Shown in pieces: positions 53,320 to 60,894 of a stretch of 64,000 bases of DNA. The stretch's first letter is position 1. Each line of letters begins with the position of its first letter. The notes under the pieces are model-generated. The model did not search any database and was not told the DNA's origin. It was given only the letters and a program-made list of their open reading frames with translations. The position numbers and the translations under genes are program-made. This DNA comes from Oceanitalea stevensii (lineage in GTDB: Bacteria; Actinomycetota; Actinomycetes; Actinomycetales; Actinomycetaceae). Location of the stretch: positions 1 through 64,000 of the forward strand of contig NZ_JACSPO010000003.1 in assembly GCF_014837105.1 (NCBI RefSeq). The letters run 5' to 3'.

Positions 53320-54495
53320 ATGGAGCGCGTCACGGACAAGCTGTACTCCTGGGCCTCGATCATCGACCCGCAGGCCCTGGCCCAGGCCCGTCTCACCGCC
53401 GAGCTGCCCATCGTCGACCCGCACGTGGCCCTCATGCCCGACGCGCACGTCGGCATGGGGGCCACCGTCGGCTCGGTCATCCCGACGGTGGGCGCGGTCA
53501 TCCCCGCCGCGGTGGGCGTGGACATCGGCTGCGGGATGGTCGCCGTCCGCACCCAGTTCACCGTCGATCGCCTCCGCGGGGCCGGGAGGCCGCTCGCCGT
53601 CCTCCGCGAGGCGATCGAGCGCGCGGTGCCGCTCAGCCCCGGCAACTACAACCGCAAGGTGTGGGGCCGCGCGCCGCAGGCCGTCACCGAGCTCGAGCGC
53701 CTCGCCCGCGACGAGAACGTCACGCCGGAGACCTACGCGAAGAACTGGCGCCTGCAGCTCGGTTCGCTGGGCGGCGGGAACCACTTCATCGAGGTGACGG
53801 CCGACGAGGAGGGCCGGGTGTGGACCTTCCTCCACTCCGGCAGCCGCGGGGTGGGCAACCAGATCGCCCGCCGCTTCATCACCGCGGCCCAGCGGGTCGC
53901 CGACCGCCGCGGGCACCACCTCGCCGACCGCAACCTCGCCTACCTCACCGAGGACGACGCCGAGTTCCACGCCTACCTCTCCCACCTCCACTGGGCCCAG
54001 GAGTTCGCCCGCCTCAACCGCGAGGTGATGATGGACCGCGTCGTCGAGGAGCTGGGCCGCTTCCTCGACGAGGACGTGCAGCGCCTCGAGGAGGTCAACT
54101 GCCACCACAACTACACGGCCGTCGAGCAGCACGCCGGCGGTCGCCGTCTCGTCTCGCGCAAGGGCGCCATCGCGGCCCACGAGGGTGTACGCGGGCTCAT
54201 CCCGGGCTCGATGGGCACGGCGTCCTACGTCGTCACCGGCAAGGGCGAGGAGATGTCCCTGTGCTCCGCCCCGCACGGGGCCGGTCGCGCCTACTCCCGC
54301 ACGCAGGCGCGACGCACCTTCACCCAGGCCGACCTGCGACGGCGGATGGCCGGCATCGAGTACCGCGACCTCGCCGCCTTCGTCGACGAGATCCCCGACG
54401 CCTACAAGGACGTCGACGTCGTCATGGCCGACGCCGCCGACCTCGTCTCCGTCGACCACGTGCTGCGGCAGCTCGTCAACGTCAAGGGTCAGTGA
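53320..54495 (+). CDS. rtcB: RtcB-family RNA ligase
   Basis: This 391-residue protein is of the RtcB tRNA-splicing ligase family, which joins 2',3'-cyclic phosphate or 3'-phosphate ends to 5'-OH ends with GTP and Mn. The metal and catalytic motifs are GVDIGCGM (Cys ligand), LGGGNHFIE, HSGSRGVGN, CHHNYTAVE, SRKGAI, PGSMGTASYVV and HGAGR (the guanylated histidine). It is shorter than archaeal RtcB (about 480). No archease or RtcA gene is adjacent. It probably serves RNA repair. Confidence 0.94.
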   Translation: MERVTDKLYSWASIIDPQALAQARLTAELPIVDPHVALMPDAHVGMGATVGSVIPTVGAVIPAAVGVDIGCGMVAVRTQFTVDRLRGAGRPLAVLREAIERAVPLSPGNYNRKVWGRAPQAVTELERLARDENVTPETYAKNWRLQLGSLGGGNHFIEVTADEEGRVWTFLHSGSRGVGNQIARRFITAAQRVADRRGHHLADRNLAYLTEDDAEFHAYLSHLHWAQEFARLNREVMMDRVVEELGRFLDEDVQRLEEVNCHHNYTAVEQHAGGRRLVSRKGAIAAHEGVRGLIPGSMGTASYVVTGKGEEMSLCSAPHGAGRAYSRTQARRTFTQADLRRRMAGIEYRDLAAFVDEIPDAYKDVDVVMADAADLVSVDHVLRQLVNVKGQ

Positions 54496-54767
54496 GCCGG
54501 CGGCACACGGCACCGATTGCGCTTTGGCGGAAATTTGTGGGGCAGGCCACGGGGTGGCAATTTGTTGCCAGATATGCGATGATGATATGCGCTGGCTCGC
54601 GGAGGTCGGGCGCTCCCACTGGATGTGGCTGCGAATTCCTCCGTGTCCTCATACCGCCCGGACGATGTCGGGAAATCAGCGGTAGGGCGGTTTGAGACAG
54701 TCGTCGGCTGCCTATTCAGGTATTTGCCGGCACCGAGTGTGGCGCTCTTTTAGCGAAGGGTCACGCG
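54496..54767 (+). promoter_or_regulatory. AT-rich leader of the CarD-family gene
   Basis: This 272-base gap is clearly poorer in G+C than its surroundings. It contains a small hairpin TGGCAA-TTTG-TTGCCA (54555-54570), a direct repeat of GATATGC (54571, 54584), and TTGAGA near 54690, which could be a -35. No protein gene is credible. It is probably the promoter and 5' leader of the CarD gene. Confidence 0.4.
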
Positions 54768-55292
54768 TTGAATTTCACCACTGGTCAGGTTGTCGTCCAC
54801 CCCCATCACGGACCGGCGACGGTCAAGAAGGTCTCCACGCGCACCATCCGCAAGGAGAAGGTGACCTACGTGCAGCTCGACGTGCACAACTCCGACCTCG
54901 AGGTCACGATGCCGGAGAACCGCGCCGCCGAGGTCGGGGTCCGTCCCGCCGTCGACCTCGCGGGTGTCCGCGAGATCCTCGACGTCCTCCTCGCGCCGAG
55001 CCCCGAGCAGGAGACCGTCTGGTCGCGCCGCATCAAGGCCAACGGCGACCGCCTGCGCACCGGTGAGATCCTCATCATCGCCGCCCTCATCCGCGACCTC
55101 ACCCGGAGCAACGAGGAGAAGCGCCTCGCCTTCGGCGAGATGAAGCTGCTGCGCGACGCGAGCGCCCCCTTCGTCACCGAGCTCGCCCTCGTCCTGTCCC
55201 GGACCGAGGACGAGATCACCGCCATGGTCGACGCCGCGATCCTCGAGGGCGTTCGTCCCGCGATCGGCCAGGAGCTCGCCACCGCGAGCTGA
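54768..55292 (+). CDS. carD: CarD-family transcriptional regulator
   Basis: This 174-residue protein has the N-terminal RNA-polymerase-interacting Tudor-like domain (FTTGQVVVHPHHGPATVKKVS) and the C-terminal helical DNA-binding domain (LLAPSPEQETVWSRRIKANGDRLRTGE). CarD binds the beta subunit and stabilises open complexes, mainly at rRNA promoters. It is essential in mycobacteria. The TTG at 54768, with GAAGGG 8 bases upstream, is the only start that keeps the domain complete. A weak hairpin TGCCCC/GGGGCA follows at 55298-55314. Confidence 0.93.
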   Translation: MNFTTGQVVVHPHHGPATVKKVSTRTIRKEKVTYVQLDVHNSDLEVTMPENRAAEVGVRPAVDLAGVREILDVLLAPSPEQETVWSRRIKANGDRLRTGEILIIAALIRDLTRSNEEKRLAFGEMKLLRDASAPFVTELALVLSRTEDEITAMVDAAILEGVRPAIGQELATAS

Positions 55293-55316
55293 TCCGCTGC
55301 CCCCGCCCGGGGCACC

Positions 55317-55322
55317 TAGGCT
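55317..55322 (+). promoter_or_regulatory. candidate -10 of the MurE-like gene (leaderless)
   Basis: TAGGCT is followed by 7 bases and the ATG at 55330. It is the typical TANNNT-N7-start pattern, with no ribosome-binding site in between. Confidence 0.5.
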
Positions 55323-55329
55323 TGGCCGC

Positions 55330-56826
55330 ATGAGACTTGGTGACCTGGCTGCCGCGCTTGACCTCGAGCTGCCCGCAGGGGCAGACCCCGCGACCGAGGT
55401 CCGCGGTGCCACCCACCAGGCCGACTGGGCCGGCCCCGGCGACGTCTTCGTCGCCGTGCGCGGCGCGCGCGTCGACGGCCACGGCTTCATCGCCGACGCC
55501 GTCGAGCGCGGCGCCGTCGCCGTCCTCGGCGAGGGCCTGCCCGACGGCGTCACCTGCCCGGTCCCGTACCTGCGGGTGGCGGGCGCCCGGGCCGCCCTCG
55601 CCGACGCCGCGTCGGTCCTCGCCGGCCACCCCAGCCGCGGGCTCACCGTCCTCGGCGTCACCGGCACCGACGGCAAGACGACGACGTCCGCCCTCGCGCG
55701 CCACCTCCTGCGCAGCGCCGGCCGCCCCACCGGGCTGCTCTCGACGATCGGCTACGAGCTGCCCGACGGCGTGCTGCGTCAGCCGCCTACCCACTTCACC
55801 ACCCCCGAGGCGCCGCAGGTCCAGCAGATCCTGCGCGAGATGGTCGACCACGCCGCGACGGACGCCGTCGTCGAGGCCTCCAGCCACGCGCTGGCCCTGG
55901 ACCGCGTACGCGGCGTCGACTTCGACGTCGCCATCTGGACGAACCTCACCGGGGAGCACCTCGACTTCCACGGGACGATGGAGCAGTACTTCGCCGACAA
56001 GTCCCTCCTCGTCCAGCGCGCCCGGCACGCCGTCCTCAACGCCGACGACCCGTGGACGACGCAGCTGCTGCCCATGGCCCCCAGCCGCACCACCTACAGC
56101 GCCGAGGGGCAGCCCGCCGACTGGTGGGCCGGGGACGTCGTTGAGGGCCCGGATGACCTGCGGTTCACCGTGCACACCCCGGCCGGCTCCGCCGCGGCCG
56201 TGCTGCCGATGATCGGTCGCTTCAACGTCGCCAACGCCCTGGCCGCCATGGCGGGGGTCCACGCGGCCGGCGTCCCGCTCGCCGAGCTCGTCGCCGGGCT
56301 GGCCACCTTCCCCGGCGTGCCCGGGCGCATGGAGATGTGCGAGCGCCGGGACGGGGACCCGCGCGTCATCGTCGACTTCGCCCACACCCCGCCGAGCCTC
56401 GACAAGGCACTGGCCACCGTGCGGGTCACCACCGAGGGTCGCCTGTGGGTGGTCATCGGCTCCGCCGGTGGCCCGCGGGACCCCTCCAAGCGTGCCCCGC
56501 TGGGGGAGGTGGCGACCCGGATGGCCGACGTCGCCGTCTTCACCGAGGAGGACCACCGGGACACGCCGCTGGCCGACATCCTCACCGAGATGGAGCGGGG
56601 TGCCCGAGAGGCCGGACGCTCGAACTACGTGAGCATCGGTGACCGGCGTGAGGCGATCCGCCACGCGGTCGGCCAGGCCGGCCCGCAGGACACGGTCGTG
56701 CTCGCCGGCAAGGGCCCGGAGGCCACGCTGGAGCGTGACACCGAGACGATCCCGTGGGACGAGATGGGCGAGGCACGCGCGGCGCTGGCCGCGCGGCGGG
56801 AGCAGGACGCCGGCCCCACGGCCTAG
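55330..56826 (+). CDS. MurE-like Mur ligase (UDP-MurNAc-tripeptide synthetase family)
   Basis: This ATP-dependent Mur ligase has 498 residues. The N-terminal UDP-binding domain is followed by the P-loop VTGTDGKTTTSALA and the carbamylated-lysine helix MEQYFADKSLLVQRA. The C-terminal domain has GRFNVANALAAMAGV, FPGVPGRMEMC and DFAHTPPSLDKALA. Where diaminopimelate enzymes have D-N-P-R, this protein has E-D-H-R (FTEEDHRDTPLADI). Its third amino acid may therefore be lysine, ornithine or something else. It stands apart from a dcw cell-wall cluster, after carD, so it may be a paralogue. ATG 55330 follows TAGGCT. Confidence 0.85.
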   Translation: MRLGDLAAALDLELPAGADPATEVRGATHQADWAGPGDVFVAVRGARVDGHGFIADAVERGAVAVLGEGLPDGVTCPVPYLRVAGARAALADAASVLAGHPSRGLTVLGVTGTDGKTTTSALARHLLRSAGRPTGLLSTIGYELPDGVLRQPPTHFTTPEAPQVQQILREMVDHAATDAVVEASSHALALDRVRGVDFDVAIWTNLTGEHLDFHGTMEQYFADKSLLVQRARHAVLNADDPWTTQLLPMAPSRTTYSAEGQPADWWAGDVVEGPDDLRFTVHTPAGSAAAVLPMIGRFNVANALAAMAGVHAAGVPLAELVAGLATFPGVPGRMEMCERRDGDPRVIVDFAHTPPSLDKALATVRVTTEGRLWVVIGSAGGPRDPSKRAPLGEVATRMADVAVFTEEDHRDTPLADILTEMERGAREAGRSNYVSIGDRREAIRHAVGQAGPQDTVVLAGKGPEATLERDTETIPWDEMGEARAALAARREQDAGPTA

Positions 56827-56833
56827 CGGTCAC

Positions 56834-56848
56834 GGGGCCGAAGGTCCC
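56834..56848. promoter_or_regulatory. DevR/OsdR-like palindrome upstream of the first universal stress gene
   Basis: GGGGCCGAAGGTCCC is a near-perfect palindrome (one mismatch) centred 57 bases before the ATG at 56898. The pattern GG-R-CC-N3-GGTCC resembles boxes of the DevR/DosR dormancy regulator family. The matching site at 57834 supports it. The regulator is inferred. Confidence 0.5.
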
Positions 56849-56852
56849 AGTT

Positions 56853-56888
56853 CTCCCACCACCCGACGCGGTATCAAGGAGGTGGGAG
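56853..56888 (+). promoter_or_regulatory. hairpin that could hide the ribosome-binding site of usp1
   Basis: CTCCCACC (56853-56860) is complementary to GGTGGGAG (56881-56888), which overlaps the ribosome-binding region AAGGAGGTGGGAGG. The 20-base loop separates them. Whether it forms in the mRNA depends on where transcription starts. Confidence 0.35.
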
Positions 56889-56897
56889 GCGAAGACC

Positions 56898-57803
56898 ATG
56901 ACCAGCTCATCCGACACCACTCGTCCGATCGTCGTGGGGGTCGACGGCTCCGCACTCGCCGACGCCGCCGTCCTGTGGGCGGCGGCCGAGGCGGACCGCA
57001 GGGGCACCTCGCTCCACGTCGTCCACGCGTTCGTCCACCTGCACGCCGTCGGCGGGTACCTCACGGTGCTCGAGACCGCAGACCCGCTCGAGATCGGCGG
57101 CGCGGTGTGCGAGCGGGCGGCACGCCAGGCCCGCGAGGCGTTCCCCGGGCTCACCGTCACCACCGAGGTGCGTGTGGGCCGGGCGGCCCCGGAGCTCATC
57201 AAGGCCTCCCGCGAGGCCACCATGGTCGTCCTCGGTGCGCGGGGCCACGGCCGCGTCACGGGCCTGCTCATCGGGTCGGTGTCCCAGCAGGTGGCGATGT
57301 ACGCCGGCTGCCCGGTCGTCGTCGTCCGCGGGACCGCCGAGCGTGGGCCCGTCGTCGTCGGCGTCGACGGTTCCCCGGCCTCGGCCGGTGCGCTGCGCTT
57401 CGCCGTCGAGCACGCCGCCGCCACCGGTGCGGCCGTCCGGGCCGTGCGGGCCGAGTACGTCGAGCTGCCGATGGGTGCGCCCCCGGGCGACTGGTACTCC
57501 GACCTCGTCGACAGGTCGACCGAGGCGACCGAGGCGGCACGCCGCGCCGTGGCGGAGGCCGCGGCCGAGCACCCGGCCGTGGACATCGAGCTGCAGGTCG
57601 TGCGCCGCCACCCCGAGGCGGCCCTCGTCGAGGAGGCTGCCGACGCGAGCCTGCTCGTCGTCGCCAGCCGCGGCCTGGGCGGCTTCGCCGGCCTCATGCT
57701 CGGCTCGGTGAGCCAGGGCGTGCTGTCCCGGGCGAGGGCGACCGTCGCCGTCGTGCCCGGTGGCGAGGAGCCCGAGCACCCCGACGACCCGCACGTGCGC
57801 TGA
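56898..57803 (+). CDS. universal stress protein, two-domain (first copy)
   Basis: This 301-residue protein has two tandem USP domains. Domain 1 begins PIVVGVDGSALADAAVLWAAAEA and ends with the ATP-binding G-x2-G-x9-G(S) motif GARGHGRVTGLLIGSVSQQV. Domain 2 begins PVVVGVDGSPASAGALRFAVEHAA and has ASRGLGGFAGLMLGSVSQGV. Such proteins bind ATP and support survival under hypoxia or stationary phase. The ATG has GGGAGG 8 bases upstream. It is a tandem duplicate of the following gene. Confidence 0.9.
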   Translation: MTSSSDTTRPIVVGVDGSALADAAVLWAAAEADRRGTSLHVVHAFVHLHAVGGYLTVLETADPLEIGGAVCERAARQAREAFPGLTVTTEVRVGRAAPELIKASREATMVVLGARGHGRVTGLLIGSVSQQVAMYAGCPVVVVRGTAERGPVVVGVDGSPASAGALRFAVEHAAATGAAVRAVRAEYVELPMGAPPGDWYSDLVDRSTEATEAARRAVAEAAAEHPAVDIELQVVRRHPEAALVEEAADASLLVVASRGLGGFAGLMLGSVSQGVLSRARATVAVVPGGEEPEHPDDPHVR

Positions 57804-57833
57804 GCCGTCCGCGAGCTGCGTGACCTGGCCCCG

Positions 57834-57850
57834 GAGGACCAACGGTCCTC
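57834..57850. promoter_or_regulatory. DevR/OsdR-like palindrome upstream of the second universal stress gene
   Basis: GAGGACCAACGGTCCTC is a perfect 7+3+7 palindrome centred 57 bases before the ATG at 57899. This is exactly the distance found for the first copy. Sharing of motif and spacing implies control by one regulator. Confidence 0.55.
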
Positions 57851-57898
57851 TCCGTCGGCCTGCGTCCGTCCTGAAACAGAGACATGGAGGCGATGAAG

Positions 57899-58810
57899 AT
57901 GACGAACCACAGCACACTGACCCTCCCGATCGTCGTGGCGATCGACGGGTCCCCGGTCAGCGAGGAAGCGGTCCGCTGGGCGGCGGACGAGGCGGCGCGC
58001 CGGGGCACGACGCTCCACGTCGTCCACGCGTTCACCTACGCCCACGCGCCCGGCGGGTACGTCGGGACCTACGACCCCGACGCCCCGGCACGAGTGAGCG
58101 AGGCGATGTGTCAGCGCGCGGTCGCGAGCGCGCAGGACGCGCACCCCGACCTCGCCGTGACGACCGAGGTCCGCGTCGGTCGAGCCGCTCCCGAGCTCGT
58201 CAAGGCGTCTGACCACGCCGCCATGATGGTCCTCGGCTCGCGGGGGCACGGCCGGCTCACCGGCGTCATCGTCGGCTCGGTCTCCCAGCAGGTGGCGACG
58301 CACGCCCACTGCCCCGTCGTCGTCGTGCGCGAGAAGGACGAGAAGGCCGCCACCTCGGTCGTCGTCGGGGTCGACGGCTCGCCGGCCGCGGCGCAAGCGC
58401 TTCTCTTCGCGGCCGAGCACGCGGCGGCGAGCGGTGCGTCCGTGCGGGCGATCCGCTCGGAGTACGTCGAGATCCCCGTCGGCGCTCCCGACGGGAACTG
58501 GTACGGCGCCCTCGTCGAGCATGTCGCCCGGGCGACCGAGGAGGCGCGGCGGACTGTCGAGGAGGTGGCCGCCGAGCTGCCGGACGTCGACATCGAGCTC
58601 CGCGTGGTCCGCGAGCACCCGGAGACGGCTCTCGTCGAGGCGTCCGCCGAGGTGGAGATGCTCGTCGTCGCCAGCCGCGGCCTGGGTGGTTTCGCCGGCC
58701 TCATGCTCGGCTCGGTGAGTCAGGGCGTGCTGTCCCGGGCGAAGGTGACGGTTGCGGTCGTCCCGGCGGGTGTCGAGGTCGAGCACCCCGACACCCCGCA
58801 CGCCGGCTGA
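57899..58810 (+). CDS. universal stress protein, two-domain (second copy)
   Basis: This 303-residue two-domain USP is closely related to the preceding gene. Domain 1 has IVVAIDGSPVSEEAVRWAADEAA and GSRGHGRLTGVIVGSVSQQV; domain 2 has VVVGVDGSPAAAQALLFAAEHAA and ASRGLGGFAGLMLGSVSQGV. The last 60 residues are nearly identical in the two copies. Of three in-frame ATGs (57884, 57893, 57899) the third is chosen. It has GGAGG 8 bases upstream and aligns with the first copy's start. Confidence 0.9.
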   Translation: MTNHSTLTLPIVVAIDGSPVSEEAVRWAADEAARRGTTLHVVHAFTYAHAPGGYVGTYDPDAPARVSEAMCQRAVASAQDAHPDLAVTTEVRVGRAAPELVKASDHAAMMVLGSRGHGRLTGVIVGSVSQQVATHAHCPVVVVREKDEKAATSVVVGVDGSPAAAQALLFAAEHAAASGASVRAIRSEYVEIPVGAPDGNWYGALVEHVARATEEARRTVEEVAAELPDVDIELRVVREHPETALVEASAEVEMLVVASRGLGGFAGLMLGSVSQGVLSRAKVTVAVVPAGVEVEHPDTPHAG

Positions 58811-58816
58811 GCTGCC

Positions 58817-59560
58817 CTACTCCGCGAGGTGGCGCAGGTAGCGCCCGGGCGCGTCGAGGAAGGCGCGCCAGTGACGCACGACCTCCAGCTCGTCCCAGAC
58901 GACCGGGGTGATCCCGGCGTCGTCGAGCTGGAGGACGCGGGCACCGGGCAGGGCGGTGAGGATCGGGGAGTGCGTGGCGCACAGGACGTGCCGCTCCGCG
59001 CCGGCGAGCTGGGCGAGCACGTCGAGGAGCGCGAGGGACGTCGTGAAGGACAGCGCCGACTCGGGCTCGTCGAGGAGGACGACGCCGGCCGTGCGGACCC
59101 ACGAGCCGGTGAGCATCTCGACGAAGGACTCGCCGTGGCTGAGCTGGTGGAGCTGGTGGGTGGACGCGGGCCCGTCCGCCGGCGCCGAGGCGTCCTCGAG
59201 GTAGCTGACGAAGCGGTGCATCGTCTCCGCGCGGAGGAAGAAGCCCCGGCGCCAGGCGGCGCGGTCGCGCCACACGGGGCGCAGGCGACCGCCGAGGTCG
59301 GAGCGGTCGCTGGCACGCCCCCGCGCGGCGCCTCCGACGTGGTCGGTCGACCCGCCGTCGGCCGGGATGCCGAGCGCCTCGGCGACCGCCTCGACGATCG
59401 TCGACTTCCCCGCCCCGTTCTCCCCGACGAGGAAGGTGACGCCGGGCGGGATCTCCAGCCCGTGCTCGAGCAGGTGGGCGACGGCGGGCACGGAGTCCGG
59501 CCAGGCGGCGACGTCGACGGAGGCCTTGGGGTCCAGCTCGATCCGGAGCAGTGCGGTCAC
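58817..59560 (-). CDS. AAA/ABC-type ATPase (RecF/SMC-like, standalone)
   Basis: This 247-residue ATPase has Walker A FLVGENGAGKSTIVEAVAEALGI, an ABC-like signature QLSHGESFVEM, Walker B VVLLDEPESALS and switch ATHSPILTALPG. The coiled coil of RecF/Rad50 relatives is missing. A segment RLRPVWRDRAAWRRGFFLRAETM replaces it, typical of stand-alone AAA ATPases found in many bacteria. The role could be DNA or RNA linked. The GTG at 59560 is preferred; a GTG at 59590 would add 10 residues. CACAGT lies 7 bases upstream. Confidence 0.8.
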   Translation of the reverse strand: MTALLRIELDPKASVDVAAWPDSVPAVAHLLEHGLEIPPGVTFLVGENGAGKSTIVEAVAEALGIPADGGSTDHVGGAARGRASDRSDLGGRLRPVWRDRAAWRRGFFLRAETMHRFVSYLEDASAPADGPASTHQLHQLSHGESFVEMLTGSWVRTAGVVLLDEPESALSFTTSLALLDVLAQLAGAERHVLCATHSPILTALPGARVLQLDDAGITPVVWDELEVVRHWRAFLDAPGRYLRHLAE

Positions 59561-59590
59561 GCGCCCCACTGTGCCAGGACGCGCCGACAC

Positions 59591-59839
59591 TCAGCCGCCC
59601 TGGCTCACCCGGGCCGCGCTGCTCGTGTACCCGCCGGCCAGTCCCTCGGTGAGGGCGGCGACCAGGGCCGGGACGTCCTCGGCGGCCACCCGGACGGTGC
59701 CGGTGCACACGTGGTCGTGCCACAGGGAGAGGACGGCCACGCCGTCGTCGTGGTGCCAGGACACGCGCAGCGCACGACCGCCGCCGCGGACGTCCGCGAC
59801 GACCTCGCCCCGCGCGGGCAGCGCGACGATGCGTCCCAT
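59591..59839 (-). CDS. small conserved hypothetical protein (82 aa)
   Basis: This 82-residue protein looks like a small beta/alpha domain with RVSWHHDDGVAVLSLWHDHVCTGTVRVAAEDVPALVAALTEGL. Similar short proteins are common in actinobacteria and lack a known function. A GGAGGATC lies 8-11 bases upstream of the ATG at 59839. It ends 30 bases before the ATPase gene start on the same strand, so the two may be cotranscribed. Confidence 0.65.
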   Translation of the reverse strand: MGRIVALPARGEVVADVRGGGRALRVSWHHDDGVAVLSLWHDHVCTGTVRVAAEDVPALVAALTEGLAGGYTSSAARVSQGG

Positions 59840-59886
59840 GGACCCATGATCCTCCGCCGACCCTGTTCTGACCAGACCCGCGCGAG

Positions 59887-59892
59887 TACCGT
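59887..59892 (+). promoter_or_regulatory. candidate -10 of the LLM oxidoreductase gene (leaderless)
   Basis: TACCGT is followed by six bases and the ATG at 59899. No ribosome-binding site is visible, fitting the leaderless pattern seen elsewhere in the window. Confidence 0.4.
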
Positions 59893-59898
59893 CGGACC

Positions 59899-60732
59899 AT
59901 GAGGTACGGCGTCGTCGCGTCCTTCGGTTCCGTCGAGCAGGTCTTGGAGATGGCGGTGGCCGCCGAGGAGGCCGGCTGGGACGGCTTCTTCACGTGGGAC
60001 GGCATCAGCGTCGGGACCATGGACACCTTCGACCCGTGGGCGCTGCTCGGGGCGGTGGCCGTCTCGACGACGCGGATCCGGCTCGGCGCGATGGTCTTCG
60101 CCCTCGCCCGCCGCCACCCGTGGAAGGTCGCGCGGGAGGCGATCACCGTGGACCACCTCTCCGGCGGGCGTCTCGTCATGCCGGTGGGGCTCGGTGCCGT
60201 CGACGACGGCGCGTTCAGCCGCGTCTCGGGCGCACCCACCGAGCGACGTACCCGCGCCGAGCTCCTCGACGACTCGCTCGCCATCCTCGACCTCGCCTGG
60301 CGCGGGGAGCCCTTCAGCTACACCGGCACGCACCACAGGGTGGAGGACCTCGTCTTCCGGCCGCGGCCGGTGCAGCGGCCGCGCGTGCCCGTCTGGGTGG
60401 TGGGCGCGTGGCCCTCGCGGCGGTCGATGGACCGGGCGCTGCGCTGGGACGGTGTCCTCCCGCAGCCCATGGGCGGGCCGGGGGAGCCGGTGACGGCACA
60501 GATGGTCGCCGACATTCGGGCGCTCGCGGCCGAGAGGCGCGAGGACGGGGGAGCGGGCTTCGATGTCGTCGTCGAGGGCGTGGTGCGCGAGGGCGATGCG
60601 GCGGCCGAGGCCCGTGTCCGCGACCTCGCCGACGCCGGGGCGACCTGGTGGATCGAGTCGCGCTGGGAGGGGGAGGAGGCGCGGCCGGAGAACCTCCTCG
60701 CGCACATCCGCAGCGGCCCGCCGCGGGTCTGA
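59899..60732 (+). CDS. LLM-class flavin-dependent oxidoreductase
   Basis: This 277-residue protein has the luciferase-like monooxygenase TIM barrel. AAEEAGWDGFFTWDGI, STTRIRLGAMVFALARRHPWKVAREAITVDHLSGGRLVMPVGLG and RTRAELLDDSLAILDLAW are family strings. Most actinobacterial members use FMN or F420. The substrate is unknown. It is followed by a 99-bp inverted-repeat region and then dinB. Confidence 0.88.
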   Translation: MRYGVVASFGSVEQVLEMAVAAEEAGWDGFFTWDGISVGTMDTFDPWALLGAVAVSTTRIRLGAMVFALARRHPWKVAREAITVDHLSGGRLVMPVGLGAVDDGAFSRVSGAPTERRTRAELLDDSLAILDLAWRGEPFSYTGTHHRVEDLVFRPRPVQRPRVPVWVVGAWPSRRSMDRALRWDGVLPQPMGGPGEPVTAQMVADIRALAAERREDGGAGFDVVVEGVVREGDAAAEARVRDLADAGATWWIESRWEGEEARPENLLAHIRSGPPRV

Positions 60733-60749
60733 CGTCCAGGGGGCGTCCC

Positions 60750-60848
60750 GATCCCGCCACAAAGGGCGCAGACCTGCGCGCGACACGCCGTGCGCCGCAC
60801 GCGACACGCCGCGCACGGAGGGGCAACTGCGCCGGTTGTGGCGGGATC
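60750..60848. repeat. large interrupted palindrome between the LLM gene and dinB
   Basis: GATCCCGCCACAA (60750-60762) is repeated perfectly in reverse complement at 60836-60848. After a 2-base mismatch the pairing resumes with GGCGCAG (60765-60771) and CTGCGCC (60827-60833). The interior holds two direct copies of CGCGACACGCCG. It may terminate the LLM transcript. The long arms and internal repeats also resemble a small palindromic repeat element. Confidence 0.75.
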
Positions 60849-60865
60849 TCACAACGACGCGCAAT

Positions 60866-60881
60866 TCGAACGTACGTGCGA
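60866..60881. promoter_or_regulatory. LexA (SOS) box of dinB
   Basis: TCGAACGTACGTGCGA matches the actinobacterial/Gram-positive LexA consensus TCGAAC-N4-GTTCGA with one mismatch (T to G). It lies just upstream of the -10 TATGCT of dinB, an ideal place for LexA repression of an error-prone polymerase. Confidence 0.8.
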
Positions 60882-60882
60882 G

Positions 60883-60888
60883 TATGCT
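60883..60888 (+). promoter_or_regulatory. -10 box of dinB (leaderless)
   Basis: TATGCT is followed by six bases and the GTG start of dinB. It lies two bases downstream of the LexA box. Confidence 0.6.
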
Positions 60889-60894
60889 GAGGCT

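Noticed and set aside
52018..54513. An 831-codon open frame on the minus strand
   Set aside because: It is antisense to the MFS and rtcB genes and gives a repetitive Asp/Gly/Arg-rich product.
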